This document shows, piece by piece, positions 1 to 9,116 of a stretch of DNA of 64,000 nt. The position numbers and the translations under genes are program-made. The notes below the pieces were generated by a model that saw nothing but the letters and a program-made list of their open reading frames with translations, had not been told where the DNA came from and did not search any database. This DNA comes from Citrobacter braakii (GTDB lineage Bacteria > Pseudomonadota > Gammaproteobacteria > Enterobacterales > Enterobacteriaceae): the NCBI RefSeq assembly GCF_002075345.1, contig NZ_NAEW01000001.1, positions 124,001-188,000 of the forward strand. The letters are read 5' to 3'. Each line of letters starts with the position of its first letter. Positions within the stretch are counted from its first letter, which is position 1.

Positions 1-824
1 CAATGGGTGTTTATGCGGCATTCCTGGGGCAGAACTCCAATGCATCATCAGGCGTTGCCATCAGTAACCTGGTGGAGCAGGGCGGTACCACGCTGGCTGA
101 AATTAACGACAACTACCAGTTCGCCTGCCAGCAGGTGGGACGGTTGTTGTTGAGTTATTTGCTGGAAGACCTGAAAAAACGCCGGAATTATGCGGTGGTC
201 ATTAACCGGAACGACAAGCGCAAACGTCAGACAGTGACGCTTAACGAAGACGGTGATGATGGTGAGATGACCAACGATATTTCCCGCCTTAATACCTATA
301 TTGCCCTCGCGCCGGTACAGCAGACGCCCGCGTTTAAGGCGCAACTGGCACAGCGTATGTCTGAGGTTATCCAGGGCTTACCGCCGGAAGTACAGGCTGC
401 GGTGCTTGATTTGTGGGTGAACCTCCTGGATGTACCGGACAAACAGGAGTTTGTTGAACGTATACGTACCGCGCTGGGAACACCGAAATCACCGGATGAA
501 ATGACGCCGGAAGAGCAGCAGCAGGCACAACAGCAGCAGGAGATACAGCAGCAACAGATGGAACTTCAGATGCGCGAAATGGCCGGGAAGGTGGCAAAAC
601 TGGAGGCGGATGCCGCAAAAGCACAGGCTGCCGCGCAGAAGGACGCCGCAGCCGCGCAGCTTGATACAGCGAAAGCGCAGGGACAACGTTATGTGGATGC
701 ACTGAACCAGGCGAATGCTGCCGATGTTCTCACAGGGATACAGAACTCGGAGCAGGAATCAGCACTTTTGCAACAACAGATATTACAGACATTACAGCAG
801 CGGATAGAAGCGATGCAGCTTTAA
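1..824 (+). CDS. Phage portal protein, 3' end only
   Basis: The reading frame is open from the left edge and ends at 824; about 273 residues are visible, so the 5' part lies outside the window. Portal proteins form the dodecameric ring at the head vertex through which DNA is packaged and ejected. The identification rests on position, just upstream of scaffold and capsid genes, and on overall resemblance to the portals of 933W-type podoviruses as I remember them. The last third (residues 160-273 of the visible part) is a Gln/Ala-rich helical tail with runs of Gln, likely coiled coil, typical of this portal type. A terminator follows within 20 bases of the stop. Confidence 0.7.
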   Translation, partial: MGVYAAFLGQNSNASSGVAISNLVEQGGTTLAEINDNYQFACQQVGRLLLSYLLEDLKKRRNYAVVINRNDKRKRQTVTLNEDGDDGEMTNDISRLNTYIALAPVQQTPAFKAQLAQRMSEVIQGLPPEVQAAVLDLWVNLLDVPDKQEFVERIRTALGTPKSPDEMTPEEQQQAQQQQEIQQQQMELQMREMAGKVAKLEADAAKAQAAAQKDAAAAQLDTAKAQGQRYVDALNQANAADVLTGIQNSEQESALLQQQILQTLQQRIEAMQL

Positions 825-844
825 CCTCCAGTTCACCAGTACAC

Positions 845-868
845 AGCCAGCCTCGCGCTGGCTTTTTT
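845..868 (+). terminator. Intrinsic terminator after portal gene
   Basis: A GC-rich stem (AGCCAGC/GCTGGCT) with a short loop is followed by six T. It lies between the portal and scaffold genes in the direction of late transcription, so readthrough by an antiterminated polymerase is implied. Confidence 0.75.
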
Positions 869-977
869 GTTTCTGCTGCTAAGCCCGCTGGCAACAGTGT
901 GCTTATTCGCAGGGGCAGCGATACGCCTTTTATTTATCAACATCGGATCTGTCCGACAAACAGACATGCGGGGAATT

Positions 978-1964
978 ATGGACTTTGAAATTACAGGTGA
1001 AGAAACCCAGGAACAGCTCGAAGAACTCATGGCAAAAATGGGTGATATCGAGGTTGAGGGTGACATCGAGGAGCAGGAAGAGCGTGCGGAACATTCTGAC
1101 AGCGAGACTTCTGAAACAGTACAAACTGACACGGGCGATAAAAAGGCACCGACGCCGGGGGCCGGTACTGATGAAGAGGGGCAACCGCAGGAGGATGTGA
1201 AGGGGATTCTCACCAGGGACGGGAAACATGTTATTCCTTATGACGTTCTTGAAGCCGAGCGTGCTGAAAAGCAACGTCTGACTCAGCGTTATGAGCAACA
1301 ACTGGCTGAAGAGCAGCGCAAAATTGATTTGCTGACGTCACAAATCAAACAGGCTGGTATGACGCCAGATCCTCTCCCGGAAGATGCGCGTATTTCTGAC
1401 GAGCAGATAGCCAAAATCAGGGAGGATTACCCCGAAATGGCGGACGCGCTCACCCTGATGGCCCGTAAATACGATTATTTACAGGCACAGATCCAGAAGG
1501 AACAACCGCAACGGCAGGTGGAAGAACAGGATAACTCCGCTGCCGTTGCTGCTTTGAACGCCACGCCTGACCTGGCTGAATGGCAACGATCCGACCCTGA
1601 CAAGTTTGCCATCGCAGTTCACCTTGATGAGAAGTTACAGAATGACCCCGCATGGAAATATAAACCGCTGACGGAACGCTTTGCCGAAGTGGCACGACGT
1701 ACGCGAGCTGCTTACGGTGAAACGCCTTCCCATCCTGTCGTGGAGCAGGACAACCATGAGGTTCTTGCTGTTGCCGCAGAGAAAGTCGCTAAAGCCGATA
1801 CTGCGGCAACGGTGCCTGATTCACCGTCAGATCTGGGGAACACGGCAGCAGTACCGCAGGATAAATTTGAGCAGTTACTTGGTGCTTCTTATGCAGATGC
1901 AGAGGCCGTAATGAGCGGCATGAGCGACGCGGATATCGACGCGATCCTTGAGAAGCTGGGGTAA
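978..1964 (+). CDS. Probable scaffold protein
   Basis: A 328-residue acidic, Glu/Gln-rich protein between portal and capsid genes, which is the usual scaffold position in podoviruses. The start at 978 (MDFEITGEE) is preferred because a GGGGA ribosome-binding site sits five bases upstream; an in-frame extension to 867 exists but begins inside the terminator region. The N-terminal 70 residues are strongly acidic, the middle (about residues 90-210) is predicted helical, and the C-terminus is again acidic, ending LEKLG. Scaffold proteins are highly charged and poorly conserved, so the call depends on context and composition rather than on a motif. Confidence 0.65.
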   Translation: MDFEITGEETQEQLEELMAKMGDIEVEGDIEEQEERAEHSDSETSETVQTDTGDKKAPTPGAGTDEEGQPQEDVKGILTRDGKHVIPYDVLEAERAEKQRLTQRYEQQLAEEQRKIDLLTSQIKQAGMTPDPLPEDARISDEQIAKIREDYPEMADALTLMARKYDYLQAQIQKEQPQRQVEEQDNSAAVAALNATPDLAEWQRSDPDKFAIAVHLDEKLQNDPAWKYKPLTERFAEVARRTRAAYGETPSHPVVEQDNHEVLAVAAEKVAKADTAATVPDSPSDLGNTAAVPQDKFEQLLGASYADAEAVMSGMSDADIDAILEKLG

Positions 1965-1977
1965 CACACCGAATCCG

Positions 1978-2004
1978 ACCCGCTGAAAGGCGGGTTTTTC
2001 TTTT
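1978..2004 (+). terminator. Intrinsic terminator before capsid gene
   Basis: Stem CCCGC/GCGGG followed by TTTTTCTTTT, ending 13 bases before the capsid start codon. Confidence 0.75.
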
Positions 2005-2017
2005 AATGGAGTAAATT

Positions 2018-3232
2018 ATGTCAACAGTAACTACTGCCCAGGCGAATAAGCTGTACCAGGTGGCACTGTTCACCGCCGCTAACCGTAATCGTTCGATGGT
2101 GAATATCCTTACTGAACAACAGGAAGCCCCTAAAGCCGTTTCGCCGGACAAAAAAAGCACAAAACAAACCAGCGCGGGTGCGCCGGTCGTTCGTATCACC
2201 GATTTGAAGAAAGAGCGTGGCGATGAGGTCAGTTTCAGCATTATGCACAAACTTTCCAAACTGCCGACGATGGGGGACCAGCGCATTGAAGGACGCGGGG
2301 AAGATTTGAGCCGAGCAGACTTCTCTCTTCGTATCGATCAGGGGCGTCATCTGGTGGATGCGGGTGGACGTATGTCACAGCAGCGTACCAAATTCAATCT
2401 TGCCAGTTCAGCCCGTACCCTTCTGGGAACCTACTTCAACGATTTGCAGGACCAGTGTGCTGTAGTTCATCTGGCGGGGGCTCGCGGTGATTTCATGGCT
2501 GACGATGTTATCGTACCGCTGGCTTCACATCGTGATTTTAAAGAGATCATGATTAATGATGTCATGCCGCCAACCCATAACCGCCATTTCTTCGGTGGCG
2601 ATGCCACCTCTCTTGAAGCGGTGGACTCTTCAGACGTGTTCACCCTCAGCCTGGTTGACAATATGGCGCTGTTCATTGACGAAATGGCACATCCGTTACA
2701 GCCCGTTCGCCTGAAAGGCGATGAACTGTACGGTGAAGACCCTTACTACGTGCTGTACGTCACCCCCCGTCAGTGGAATGACTGGTACACCAGCACCTCC
2801 GGTAAGGACTGGAACCAGATGATGGTTCGTGCAGTCAACCGCTCCAAAGGATTCAACCATCCATTGTTCAAAGGTGAATGTGCGATGTGGCGTAACATTC
2901 TGGTGCGGAAATATGCCGGAATGCCGATTCGCTTCTATACCGGCTCCCGTGTATGGATTTCGAATAATAACCTTGCCGCTACCACGCAACAAATTGAAGT
3001 GAAAACCAATATCGACCGCGCAATGTTGCTCGGCGCCCAGGCGCTGGCCAACGCTTACGGTCAGAAAGATGGTGGTCATTTCAATCTGATTCAGAAAAAA
3101 ACGGATATGGATAACCGTACCGAGATCGCTATTAACTGGATCAACGGCCTGAAAAAAATCCGTTTCGAGGATAAAACCGGACGGATGCAGGACCACGGCG
3201 TCATTGCCGTCGATACCGCAGTACGCATCTGA
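2018..3232 (+). CDS. Major capsid protein, N4-gp56 type
   Basis: A 404-residue protein that matches the size and character of the N4-gp56/DUF4043 major capsid family used by 933W-like phages. Recognisable family features are the N-terminal segment on nucleotide-scale repeated subunits (NRNRSMVNILTEQQ), the RITDLKKERGDEV strand, and the C-terminal GRMQDHGVIAVDTA segment. It forms the icosahedral head shell. Its own terminators lie on both sides, which would let it be expressed at a level different from its neighbours. The start is fixed by AATGGAG upstream of the ATG. The family call is from memory of these capsids, not from a search. Confidence 0.85.
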   Translation: MSTVTTAQANKLYQVALFTAANRNRSMVNILTEQQEAPKAVSPDKKSTKQTSAGAPVVRITDLKKERGDEVSFSIMHKLSKLPTMGDQRIEGRGEDLSRADFSLRIDQGRHLVDAGGRMSQQRTKFNLASSARTLLGTYFNDLQDQCAVVHLAGARGDFMADDVIVPLASHRDFKEIMINDVMPPTHNRHFFGGDATSLEAVDSSDVFTLSLVDNMALFIDEMAHPLQPVRLKGDELYGEDPYYVLYVTPRQWNDWYTSTSGKDWNQMMVRAVNRSKGFNHPLFKGECAMWRNILVRKYAGMPIRFYTGSRVWISNNNLAATTQQIEVKTNIDRAMLLGAQALANAYGQKDGGHFNLIQKKTDMDNRTEIAINWINGLKKIRFEDKTGRMQDHGVIAVDTAVRI

Positions 3233-3253
3233 TTTTAATCTCACCTCTTATTC

Positions 3254-3282
3254 AGCCGGGTATTTAAACCCGGCATTTTTTT
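3254..3282 (+). terminator. Intrinsic terminator after capsid gene
   Basis: Perfect stem GCCGGGT/ACCCGGC around an AT-rich loop, then a T-run; it ends just before the Shine-Dalgarno sequence (AAGGAG) of the next gene. Confidence 0.85.
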
Positions 3283-3296
3283 AAGGAGTAATCATT

Positions 3297-3710
3297 ATGG
3301 CCGGACCTGTGGCAGATAAACCAGAAGCGGGTGTGATTTACGCCCAGTCTTATAAGGAGAACGTTTATCAGGGGGCGCACGGTAACGAATCCGTTATTGA
3401 GGGTTTTATTGAACTCAACGGTGCGCCAACGGGTACGGAAGTACGCCTGTTGCGTCTTCCGATCGGGATGCGTATCAATTCAGTTCAGATCACGACTGAC
3501 GGTATTGGCGCCGGGGCAACGGTCACCATTAAAAGTGGCGACCATGAACTGGTACATGCTGATGATGTTCACGCGAAAGTGACGCATCACTTTGTAGTTG
3601 AACCCTATTCCACGTTAACTGATGGAGAAGTGCTGACGGCAACGGTTGACTGCGTGTCTGCAACCGGAAAGCTGAACGTACTGGTTCGTTACTCCGTGGT
3701 TGGCTACTGA
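3297..3710 (+). CDS. Head decoration-like protein, uncharacterised
   Basis: A 137-residue beta-rich protein directly after the capsid gene, with AAGGAG at good spacing before the ATG. No catalytic motif is visible; the sequence alternates short hydrophobic strands (EVRLLRLPIG, KLNVLVRYSVVGY) as in capsid cementing or decoration proteins. Its position after the capsid and its own flanking terminators suggest a protein needed in many copies. The function is inferred from gene order only. Confidence 0.5.
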   Translation: MAGPVADKPEAGVIYAQSYKENVYQGAHGNESVIEGFIELNGAPTGTEVRLLRLPIGMRINSVQITTDGIGAGATVTIKSGDHELVHADDVHAKVTHHFVVEPYSTLTDGEVLTATVDCVSATGKLNVLVRYSVVGY

Positions 3711-3726
3711 TACTGACTGATAACCT

Positions 3727-3754
3727 GCCCGCCATTGCGCGGGCTTACTTTTTT
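3727..3754 (+). terminator. Intrinsic terminator
   Basis: Stem GCCCGC/GCGGGC followed by TTACTTTTTT, ending 13 bases before the next start codon. Confidence 0.8.
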
Positions 3755-3767
3755 CTGAGGAAGAGAA

Positions 3768-4220
3768 ATGAGCGAAAAAATTGCCATCGTTTATATCGGT
3801 GAAAAAAATGTGAAACGCGACACCATTACCGGAAGCCGCGCCGTGTTCCCGCGTCTTCAGCCCGTTCATGTGGACAATAAAGTGGCGCACCAGTTGCTGG
3901 AGTTCCCTGACGTCTGGGTTCGCCATGAGCAGATGGAGGCAATTCTTCAGCAGCAGGAAGAAGAAAAACGGCTTAAGGAAGAGGAGCTGGCGCGGCAGCT
4001 TGAGGAAGAAGCCCGTATAGCGGCGGAGAACAGCTTTGTCGTCAAAGTTCAGGGGGATGAACTGGATATCAGCAAATACACCCTGGCACAGCTTTTCACT
4101 CTTAACGAGTCAGAAGAACTTGGTCTGAAAAAAGATGCGAAGGAAAGTGCCGGTGATTTCCGTGTTCGTGTTCGTGACGCGCTGAAAGCAGGGAGCGTAC
4201 AGGATGGTTTCGCCGAATGA
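3768..4220 (+). CDS. Phage structural protein, unknown role
   Basis: A 150-residue protein with a beta-like N-terminus (residues 1-50), a Glu/Gln-rich helical segment (about residues 55-90, likely coiled coil) and a C-terminal helical domain. It is translated from AGGAAGAG upstream of the ATG and overlaps the next gene by 17 bases, so the two are probably translationally coupled. Position between head and adaptor genes suggests a head-completion or assembly role, but I do not recognise the family. Confidence 0.55.
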   Translation: MSEKIAIVYIGEKNVKRDTITGSRAVFPRLQPVHVDNKVAHQLLEFPDVWVRHEQMEAILQQQEEEKRLKEEELARQLEEEARIAAENSFVVKVQGDELDISKYTLAQLFTLNESEELGLKKDAKESAGDFRVRVRDALKAGSVQDGFAE

Positions 4221-4767
4221 CTTTCTGCCATATGTGAGGCGGAATATCAGCGGGCCGCTGAATATTATGATGGCCGATGCAGTGTTGCAGGCGGCCATTA
4301 CTTTCTGCCGTGAGTCGCTGTACTGCCGCCGTATCGTCACCCTGAATCCGGAGGCCGGGGTGATCTATCCACTGGTGAGTGACGATGCGCCGGTTTCCTG
4401 CACACGAATTATTCGCATTGCCACGCCGGAACGGGAGCTATTCGCGGACAGCGACGTTGATATTTCCACGGATAAATCCCTGATGTTTACGGTCTCCTGT
4501 CATCTGGTTGGTGTGCTGTTTGCCGTGGCCCCCCGGGCAGACGCGAAGACCGTACCGGATGAACTGATGGATTATCCGGAGGTGATTGCCGACGGGGCTG
4601 CTTCCCTTTTATTCATGCAGGCAGGTAAACCCTGGCAGGACCCGCAGCGGTCAGAGTATTTTCGCGAGAAATTCACCGATGGTTATCGCCGGGCATATCG
4701 TGATGCACTGGATATCAGCCCGGTTTCTCCCTTCCGTAATCCGGTTCGCAGGCAAAGGTTCTTCTGA
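4204..4767 (+). CDS. Head-tail connector-like protein
   Basis: A 187-residue protein that overlaps the previous gene by 17 bases and the next by one base (TGATG), a tightly coupled trio. Short proteins in this position after the capsid in podoviruses usually form the adaptor ring under the portal. No diagnostic motif is seen; the N-terminal PYVRRNISGPLNIMMADAVLQAAITFCRES helix region is compatible with an adaptor. The role is inferred from order and size. Confidence 0.5.
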   Translation: MVSPNDFLPYVRRNISGPLNIMMADAVLQAAITFCRESLYCRRIVTLNPEAGVIYPLVSDDAPVSCTRIIRIATPERELFADSDVDISTDKSLMFTVSCHLVGVLFAVAPRADAKTVPDELMDYPEVIADGAASLLFMQAGKPWQDPQRSEYFREKFTDGYRRAYRDALDISPVSPFRNPVRRQRFF

Positions 4768-5405
4768 TGACAACAGTTGCAGAAATTATCGGACGCGTGA
4801 ATACGCAGCTCCTGGACACGCTTATGCTTCGCTGGCCGCTGGCGGAGTTGTGCGACTACTACAATGACGCTGTTCGCGCCGTCATACTGGCCCGCCCTGA
4901 TGCCGGGGCCTCGGTTGAGACGCTGAAATGTGTTCCCGGCTCGCGGCAGACGTTACCCGCCGGAGCACTGCGGCTCATTGATATTATCCGTTTGACGGAC
5001 GGTAACGCGCTTTTACCCGTTCCGCGTGATGTTCTCGATCATGATTATCCGGACTGGCATAGCCTGAGTGGTGTGCCTGAACGTTATGTGTACAGCGAAA
5101 TGATTCCCCGTATTTTTTACCTTTTCCCGTCGCCGGATGAAAGCGTCAGCATCGATGCTGTTGTCTGCCGTATTCCTGATGCCATAACGATAACCAGTCT
5201 GGAGGACAAAACCGAAATACGAATAGAAGAAGTATATGTGAATCCGCTGGTTGACTGGATACTGTTCCGGGCTTTCAGCAAGGATGCGGCCGGAGGTGCA
5301 AATTCCGGGCAGGCCATGCAGCATTATCAGGCGTTTGCTGATCAGATGGGGATTAAGCAGAACACAGACCGCTTTATGGCACAGATGAAGCAGGCTCAGT
5401 TTTAG
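4767..5405 (+). CDS. Phage adaptor protein (DUF6682-like)
   Basis: A 212-residue protein starting at the TGATG overlap with the upstream gene. The N-terminal pattern (AEIIGRVNTQLLD, then W and DYYNDAVRAVI) and the later segment PLVDWILFRAFSKDA resemble the podovirus head-tail adaptor family that I recall as DUF6682. Such proteins bridge portal and tail nozzle. It ends 12 bases before the tail-fibre gene, with GGGAGG serving as that gene's ribosome-binding site. Confidence 0.55.
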   Translation: MTTVAEIIGRVNTQLLDTLMLRWPLAELCDYYNDAVRAVILARPDAGASVETLKCVPGSRQTLPAGALRLIDIIRLTDGNALLPVPRDVLDHDYPDWHSLSGVPERYVYSEMIPRIFYLFPSPDESVSIDAVVCRIPDAITITSLEDKTEIRIEEVYVNPLVDWILFRAFSKDAAGGANSGQAMQHYQAFADQMGIKQNTDRFMAQMKQAQF

Positions 5406-5416
5406 GGAGGTACAGC

Positions 5417-8038
5417 GTGAGTATTCTGGTTGCAGGTATTCTCAAATCACCCACAGGACAGGTCATTGCCGGGGCGCAAATTATGCTGACCGCACTGAGC
5501 ACCTCACCTGATTTACTGGCGGGCGTCAGCGCTTCGGCGGTCACCAGCGATACCGGGTATTACGGCATGAATGTTTTACCTGGTGTCTATTCACTGACCG
5601 TTGCCGTGAACGGGAAAAGTCAGGTCTATGGCAGCTTTCGTCTTGATGGCACCGAAACCACTGTGACGCTCAATATGGTACTGCGCCGTAACCTGGTCGA
5701 AGTCAGTATTCCTGATGAACTTCTGGTGGATTTCCGGCAGATACAGAACAACGTTGCTGATGACCTTGAAACCATGCGGCAGCTTGAACTCAGTGCATCG
5801 GGCCGCGCGGATAATGCAGCCAGAACAGCCGCAGATGCAAAAGCCAGTGCTGAAGCGGCGGCGCGTTCTGAGGCTAATGCGGCAGGCAGTGAGAAGAAGG
5901 CGGAACAGTTTGCGCAGGAACTACAGATCGCAACCACATCGGCAGCAAGGGACGCGGCAACGGCAGCAGGTGCGGCATTATCTGCGTCAGGGGACGCGCT
6001 AAAGGCGGGGCAGCAGGCTGCGGCAGCGACAGAATCAGCCAGAAAAGCCTCAGAAGCGGCGCTCATGGCGAAGACATCAAAAGATGCGGCGTTATTATCT
6101 GAGCAGGCTACCAAAGGTTCAGAAGTGATGGCGACAGATGCTGCGCTCAGTGCCGGTAACAGCGCCAGAATTGCCACGAAAGCAGCAGGTGTACTGGCAG
6201 TCTCCGCGAGAACAGCCGATGAATCAGCAAAGGCAGCAGCAGAAAGCGCGAATACTGCCGCTTTAAACGCAAAACTGATAGCTGATAATGCAGCGACGTC
6301 TACACAAATAAAAAAGGACGTCATTTTTGCCAGGGACGAAGTGGTTGGGCGGCTGGACGGTTTTGACATACATGTTTGCCAGGCCAGCAGGGAAATAACG
6401 GAGACAGCGCAGAAAGCTGCATTTCAGGCAAAGACAGAGGTTAACGCAACAGGGGAAGAAGTTAAGCAGTCTGTCAGGCTTCTGGGCCAGGAGTATACTG
6501 ATTCCGCACATAATGAAGCGGTAAGTGCGGGAGTGTCAGCGGACAGCGCTCAGGCTGCCAGTCAGCAGGCCGCACAGGACCGGACTAATGCCAAAGCTTC
6601 AGCAGATTGTGCGAAACAGGAAGCCGCAGGCGCCGCTGCAAGTAAGCAGAGTGCCGCCATGTCCGCAATGGCGGCGAGTATATCTGCTACCGCCGCACAA
6701 ACAGCAGCCAGTGCCGGTAAGTCCTCAGAAACAGCAGCAAAGGTCAGTGAGAACAGGGCGGTACTGGCGGAAACTCGGGCGGGTACGTCCGCGGATTCAG
6801 CATCAGAAGCATCAAAAGCGGCAGGGGTATCGGCAGGAATGGCGAACACGAGTCAGATCCTGGCAAAATCATCTGAAATGAACGCCGTTGTCAGTGCTTC
6901 GGAGTCGCTGGTCAGTAAGGATGCGGCAAAGTCATCGGAAGCAAACGCCTTGGCAAGCGCGAATGCTGCAAAAGCGTCTGAAACAAACGCTGCCGCCAGT
7001 GAATTAAACGCCAGAAAATTAGCGGAAACAGCAACAGGTGCAGCCACAACTGCGACTACCTCCGCCACACAGGCGCAGGGCAGTGTAGTTTCAGCATCCG
7101 GCAGTGCGACATCTGCACGGAATAATGCAACGAAAGCCGCGCAGGCAGCGACAGAAGCCATAGCGGCAAAAGATGTGGTGGTCGTTCAGGTAACAGGCTT
7201 TGATGAACATGTAAACCGACAGGTAACGGCTATAACCGCCGCCACCGAAAAATCGAATACGGATATTGCGGTGGCGGCGGATATCAACCGCAATAACGCA
7301 ATACTGGCGATTAACCAGAAGCAGACAGAAGCGACCAGTGCCATTCAGGTGAATGTGGATGTGTCAGCATCAAATGCGCAAACAGCGGTATCAAAGGCAA
7401 TGGAGGCCGCTAACAGTGCGGATAATTCGAAAGCCGACAGTCTGTCTTCCGGTGCTTCTGCGTCCAGTGCGCGTACTTCAGCACTGAACGCGGCCGCGTC
7501 CGCAACGGCAGCGCTGGCATCACAGCTCGCGGCGAAATTATCAGAATCAAGTGCTGGTACATCCGCAGCCTCAGCGCAGGAGGCGTTACGTGCCGCCGAA
7601 CTGATAGCCAAAACGCCAGGCCAATCAGCTTACGATATATGGAAGTTACACCAACCTGTGGACGCTGACACTTCAGTTGCCGCGTACCTTGCTTTCCAGG
7701 AAGGTATTACAGCGGTAAAAACAGACGGTTCGTCCATTGTGGGTGATGGCGTCACCATACCGCTTTCTACTGGACCTGCACCACAGTTTAATGAACCTAA
7801 TAGTTATGTGCTGGGGCGGGTACTGACGCAGTATTTAGTACCGAATAGATTCCCCAATGTATATGACATGTCGAATGCGCTTATTCCAGGTCAGTATATC
7901 CATGCTGCTTATCTTAACTTTCACAGCGGTGCGACAGTAATTACGCGCGATAGTGGTTTAACCGGAACCTGGCGAGTGATGAGTGCCCTGGGATTTTATC
8001 AGGACACCCCCCTGACTTTACTTCGCCGCGAAAGATAA
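5417..8038 (+). CDS. Side tail fibre, lambda Stf-like N-terminus with long Ala/Ser repeat shaft
   Basis: An 873-residue fibre. Residues 1-95 form a transthyretin-like domain (ILKSPTGQVIAGAQI, DTGYYGMNVLPGVYSLTV) as at the N-terminus of lambda Stf, which attaches the fibre to the virion. Residues about 100-735 are a low-complexity Ala/Ser/Glu/Lys shaft with recurrent SEANA, KASE and SASxSA units, probably a trimeric coiled coil. Two short inserts sharing GFDxHV occur near residues 314 and 593. The last 140 residues, including the final GTWRVMSALG motif, form the receptor-binding tip. Two DUF4376 proteins, one immediately downstream, are likely assembly partners. Confidence 0.85.
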   Translation: MSILVAGILKSPTGQVIAGAQIMLTALSTSPDLLAGVSASAVTSDTGYYGMNVLPGVYSLTVAVNGKSQVYGSFRLDGTETTVTLNMVLRRNLVEVSIPDELLVDFRQIQNNVADDLETMRQLELSASGRADNAARTAADAKASAEAAARSEANAAGSEKKAEQFAQELQIATTSAARDAATAAGAALSASGDALKAGQQAAAATESARKASEAALMAKTSKDAALLSEQATKGSEVMATDAALSAGNSARIATKAAGVLAVSARTADESAKAAAESANTAALNAKLIADNAATSTQIKKDVIFARDEVVGRLDGFDIHVCQASREITETAQKAAFQAKTEVNATGEEVKQSVRLLGQEYTDSAHNEAVSAGVSADSAQAASQQAAQDRTNAKASADCAKQEAAGAAASKQSAAMSAMAASISATAAQTAASAGKSSETAAKVSENRAVLAETRAGTSADSASEASKAAGVSAGMANTSQILAKSSEMNAVVSASESLVSKDAAKSSEANALASANAAKASETNAAASELNARKLAETATGAATTATTSATQAQGSVVSASGSATSARNNATKAAQAATEAIAAKDVVVVQVTGFDEHVNRQVTAITAATEKSNTDIAVAADINRNNAILAINQKQTEATSAIQVNVDVSASNAQTAVSKAMEAANSADNSKADSLSSGASASSARTSALNAAASATAALASQLAAKLSESSAGTSAASAQEALRAAELIAKTPGQSAYDIWKLHQPVDADTSVAAYLAFQEGITAVKTDGSSIVGDGVTIPLSTGPAPQFNEPNSYVLGRVLTQYLVPNRFPNVYDMSNALIPGQYIHAAYLNFHSGATVITRDSGLTGTWRVMSALGFYQDTPLTLLRRER

Positions 8039-8049
8039 GGAGAAACTGA

Positions 8050-8649
8050 GTGACAATACAGACGGTAATTACTGATGTACGTAACGGGAAATATAGTGAA
8101 GATGGTTCCGTTACGGCAGAAGTCAGATTTGATAACGAAACCGCTTCTGACGGGACGCCTTTATATCTGCCTTATACTGCCGCAGCGCATGACCCGGCCC
8201 CCTATGGACGTCAGCTCTACGCTGACCTGAAAGCCGGTAAATACGGCCCCGTTACTCCATTTACCGTGACACCAGAAATGGTCACCGCCGCAAAAGCGGC
8301 AAAACGCGCCGAAATCAATCATTGGCGCGATGAGCAGGAGAACGGCAGCTACCTGTTCGAATACGACGGTCATAAATGGGATTACGGCAAGTCCACGCAG
8401 GACAGAATGAGTATCTCACTGGCGATGGCAAAACGTGGTGCTCTACCGGCTGGTTTTGCCTGGACAGACGGCGAAAATAACATCGTTCCGATGGATAACG
8501 CCGGACTGATAGCGCTGGCCGCCGCGATTGAGCAGGCGATGTTCGAAAAGGGAGTGCAGATAAACCAGCGTCAGTTACAGATGAAAGCGGAAATGGAAGC
8601 CTTAACAACGCTGGTTGATATCCGCAACTACCGTGTGGGCTGGTTGTAA
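8050..8649 (+). CDS. DUF4376 tail-fibre-associated protein, copy 1
   Basis: A 199-residue protein starting at GTG, ten bases after a GGAGAA ribosome-binding site and 12 bases after the fibre gene. Residues 1-75 carry the YSEDGSVTAEVRFD and TPLYLPYTAAAHD pattern; residues 95-199 (INHWRDEQENG, DYGKSTQDRMS, YRVGWL) match the DUF4376 domain common in fibre-assembly and minor tail proteins. It is clearly paralogous to the gene at 13931. The likely role is fibre maturation or attachment, inferred from gene pairing. Confidence 0.7.
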   Translation: MTIQTVITDVRNGKYSEDGSVTAEVRFDNETASDGTPLYLPYTAAAHDPAPYGRQLYADLKAGKYGPVTPFTVTPEMVTAAKAAKRAEINHWRDEQENGSYLFEYDGHKWDYGKSTQDRMSISLAMAKRGALPAGFAWTDGENNIVPMDNAGLIALAAAIEQAMFEKGVQINQRQLQMKAEMEALTTLVDIRNYRVGWL

Positions 8650-8655
8650 CCGGGG

Positions 8656-8683
8656 CAAAAAAACGGGCCTTTTTACAGGCCCC
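8656..8683 (-). terminator. Minus-strand intrinsic terminator
   Basis: Read on the minus strand, a GGGCCT/AGGCCC stem is followed by seven T. On the plus strand the hairpin has no T-run. It would stop transcription coming leftward from the minus-strand small-gene island at 9.1-10.3 kb before it entered the fibre genes. Confidence 0.55.
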
Positions 8684-8754
8684 AACACCAAAAGATAATG
8701 GAACTCATTTCTATGAATCCCTTTCTTTATTCCACACTCAGTGGATAAAAAACC

Positions 8755-9108
8755 ATGAGCAGATTCACAACTCCGGCAATTCTCGAAATGCTGGGTCATT
8801 ATTTATGGCGCGTACACGAGCCGTTCGCGTTTTACCTCAGTGACGATAACAGCGATGTGATCGAAGTACCCGCAGGATTTGTCACTGACCTTGCGACCGT
8901 TCCGCGTATTTTCTGGATGTTGCTACCGCCAGACGGCAAATACGCCAAAGCCGCCATCATTCACGATTACCTGTACGACAACGCGCTGCGTACGAAGAAA
9001 GAAGCTGACCTGATATTCCTGGACGGAATGACGGTGCTGGGCGTGCCGAAGTGGAAAAGGACGGTGATGTATTGGGCGGTGCGTCTGTTTGGCAGGGGGA
9101 GCTACTGA
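8755..9108 (+). CDS. DUF1353 family phage protein
   Basis: A 117-residue protein with the DUF1353 core: VPAGFVTDLATVPRIFW, then AAIIHDYLYD and the W-K-R near the C-terminus. DUF1353 proteins are common in tailed phage late regions; the conserved DLATVPR and HDYLY motifs hint at a small enzyme fold, but no activity is established to my knowledge. The ribosome-binding site before the ATG is weak. The gene ends 9 bases from the converging end of the reverse-strand island. Confidence 0.75.
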   Translation: MSRFTTPAILEMLGHYLWRVHEPFAFYLSDDNSDVIEVPAGFVTDLATVPRIFWMLLPPDGKYAKAAIIHDYLYDNALRTKKEADLIFLDGMTVLGVPKWKRTVMYWAVRLFGRGSY

Positions 9109-9116
9109 GTGTAATG

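Noticed and set aside
5626..7611. Long minus-strand frames opposite the tail fibre
   Set aside because: They are the complement of the Ala/Ser repeat, which produces long open Ala/Ser/Leu-rich antisense frames; no ribosome-binding sites or independent features.
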